Of a DNA stretch of 64,000 nt, positions 63,135 through 64,000 are shown in pieces. Each line of letters begins with the position of its first letter. The first letter of the stretch is position 1. The notes beneath the pieces were generated by a model. That model was not told the origin of the DNA and searched no databases. It saw only the letters and a program-made list of their open reading frames with translations. The translations under genes and the position numbers were made by a program. This stretch comes from Tsukamurella paurometabola. Lineage in GTDB: Bacteria; Actinomycetota; Actinomycetes; Mycobacteriales; Mycobacteriaceae. The stretch lies in contig NZ_LR131273.1 of NCBI RefSeq assembly GCF_900631615.1, positions 2,946,850 through 3,010,849 on the forward strand, in the 5' to 3' direction.

Positions 63135-64000
63135 ATGACCGACACCCTGGGCACGACCACCTCCGCCGCCGCGCACACCGAGGGCCTGCGCATCGGCACC
63201 GCCCCCGACTCGTGGGGCGTGTGGTTCCCCGAGCATCCCCGCCAGACGCCGTGGGAGCGCTTCCTCGACGAGGTCGCCGAAGCCGGTTACCACTACATCG
63301 AACTCGGCCCCTACGGCTACCTGCCGACCGATCCCGAGCGGCTCAAGGACGAGCTCGACAAGCGCGACCTCGAGCTCTCCGGCGGCACGATCTTCACCGG
63401 CTTCCACAAGGGTGCCGACCAGTGGGAGCGCGCCTGGAAGCAGGTGAGCGACGTCGCGACGCTCGTGGGCGCCCTCGGCGCCGAGCACATCGTCGTCATC
63501 CCGGACCTGTGGCGCTCCGACCTCACCGGGGAGGCCCTCGAATCCCGCACGCTGGACGACGAGCAGTGGAAGGCGCTCGCCGCGGGACACGACCGGCTCG
63601 GCAAGGCCCTGGCCGAGGAGTACGGCATCACGCAGCAGTTCCATTCCCACGCGGACAGCCACGTGGGAACGACCCGCGAGGTGGAGCGCCTGCTCGCCGA
63701 GACCGACCCGCGGTATCTGAGCCTGTGCCTGGACACCGGGCACTTCGCCTATTACGGCGGCGACAACGTGGCTCTCATGCAGCGTCACCCGGAGCGCATC
63801 GGGTACCTGCACCTCAAGCAGATCGACCCGGAACTGATCTGGGAGGTGCTCAAGAACGACACCCCGTTCGCCGACGCCGCCTCCGCGATCATGGTCGAGC
63901 CGCCGAACGGCGTCCCGGACTTCGCACCCGTCATCGAGGAGGCGCTGCGGATCAACCCGGACCTGTTCGCGATCGTCGAGCAGGACATGCCGGGCTGCGA
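63135..64000 (+). CDS. iolE: Inosose dehydratase / IolE-type isomerase (3' end outside window)
   Basis: The reading frame is open from ATG 63135 to the window end, giving 288 codons. It begins with the IolE-like segment GTAPDSWGVWFPEHPRQTPW and GYHYIELGPYGYLPTD. Metal-ligand candidates are HSHADSH, CLDTGHFAYYGGD, YLHLKQID and IVEQDMPG. It should dehydrate scyllo-inosose before IolD acts. It lies 44 nt after iolD with TAAGGA upstream, in the order also seen in Corynebacterium. IolH/IolI-type isomerase is an alternative. Confidence 0.85.
   Translation, partial: MTDTLGTTTSAAAHTEGLRIGTAPDSWGVWFPEHPRQTPWERFLDEVAEAGYHYIELGPYGYLPTDPERLKDELDKRDLELSGGTIFTGFHKGADQWERAWKQVSDVATLVGALGAEHIVVIPDLWRSDLTGEALESRTLDDEQWKALAAGHDRLGKALAEEYGITQQFHSHADSHVGTTREVERLLAETDPRYLSLCLDTGHFAYYGGDNVALMQRHPERIGYLHLKQIDPELIWEVLKNDTPFADAASAIMVEPPNGVPDFAPVIEEALRINPDLFAIVEQDMPGC

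Overview
The window is very GC-rich with strong third-position G/C bias, many GTG starts, 4-nt ATGA/GTGA overlaps and many genes that look leaderless. The order gatC-gatA-pfkA-gatB-lppZ-doxX-cfp6-ilvB-ilvN-ilvC-serA-leuB-MFS-FAH matches, with insertions, the Mycobacterium tuberculosis block Rv3012c to Rv2993c. The source is therefore a chromosome of the order Mycobacteriales. A Tsukamurella- or Gordonia-like genus is my guess, not shown by the sequence.

Layout. 1-7.9 kb: the end of an aldehyde dehydrogenase, a PucR-type regulator, an HxlR/oxidoreductase divergent pair, gatCA, an AhpD-like protein with its Rrf2 regulator, and a secreted phospholipase A2-like protein followed by a membrane alpha/beta-hydrolase. 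7.9-18.7 kb: a two-component system, pfkA, a membrane protein of unknown function, gatB, lppZ, a DoxX protein, ilvD and a Cfp6-like protein. 18.7-22.6 kb: ilvBNC behind a leader peptide and terminator typical of transcription attenuation. 22.6-30.8 kb: a TetR/membrane-protein pair, an AurF-like di-iron oxygenase, and an operon of acyl-CoA ligase, DUF3556 membrane protein and FAD oxidoreductase under a divergent PucR-type regulator. 30.9-35.7 kb: serA-leuB, an MFS protein and a fumarylacetoacetate-hydrolase-family enzyme. Synteny with M. tuberculosis ends there.

35.7-64 kb is an accessory catabolic region for myo-inositol and probably other cyclitols or rare sugars. It holds an MFS sugar porter with two small universal stress proteins, six Gfo/Idh/MocA dehydrogenases, two sugar-phosphate-isomerase-type TIM barrels, a single-ATPase sugar ABC transporter, two LacI regulators, and an embedded PhyH dioxygenase-SDR-MFS operon. 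It ends with a GntR regulator facing iolC-aldolase-iolA-iolB-iolD-iolE; the last gene runs off the window. In the expected pathway, inositol enters by the MFS or ABC system. An IolG-type dehydrogenase oxidises it to scyllo-inosose, and IolE, IolD, IolB, IolC, the aldolase and IolA take it to acetyl-CoA and dihydroxyacetone phosphate.

The most useful regulatory observation is a 10-bp motif, TGWCWGRACA, before four transcription units of this region: iolC, the MFS/dehydrogenase divergon, the lacI/dehydrogenase divergon and the ABC operon. This suggests one GntR (IolR-like) regulon across about 20 kb. Other sites found are a TetR operator spanning its own start codon, a pair of 17-bp Rrf2-type operators, the ilv attenuator, and 14 starts preceded by TANNNT at 6-8 nt. 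I found no rRNA, tRNA, CRISPR array, transposase or prophage gene. No intergenic stretch exceeds 300 bases.
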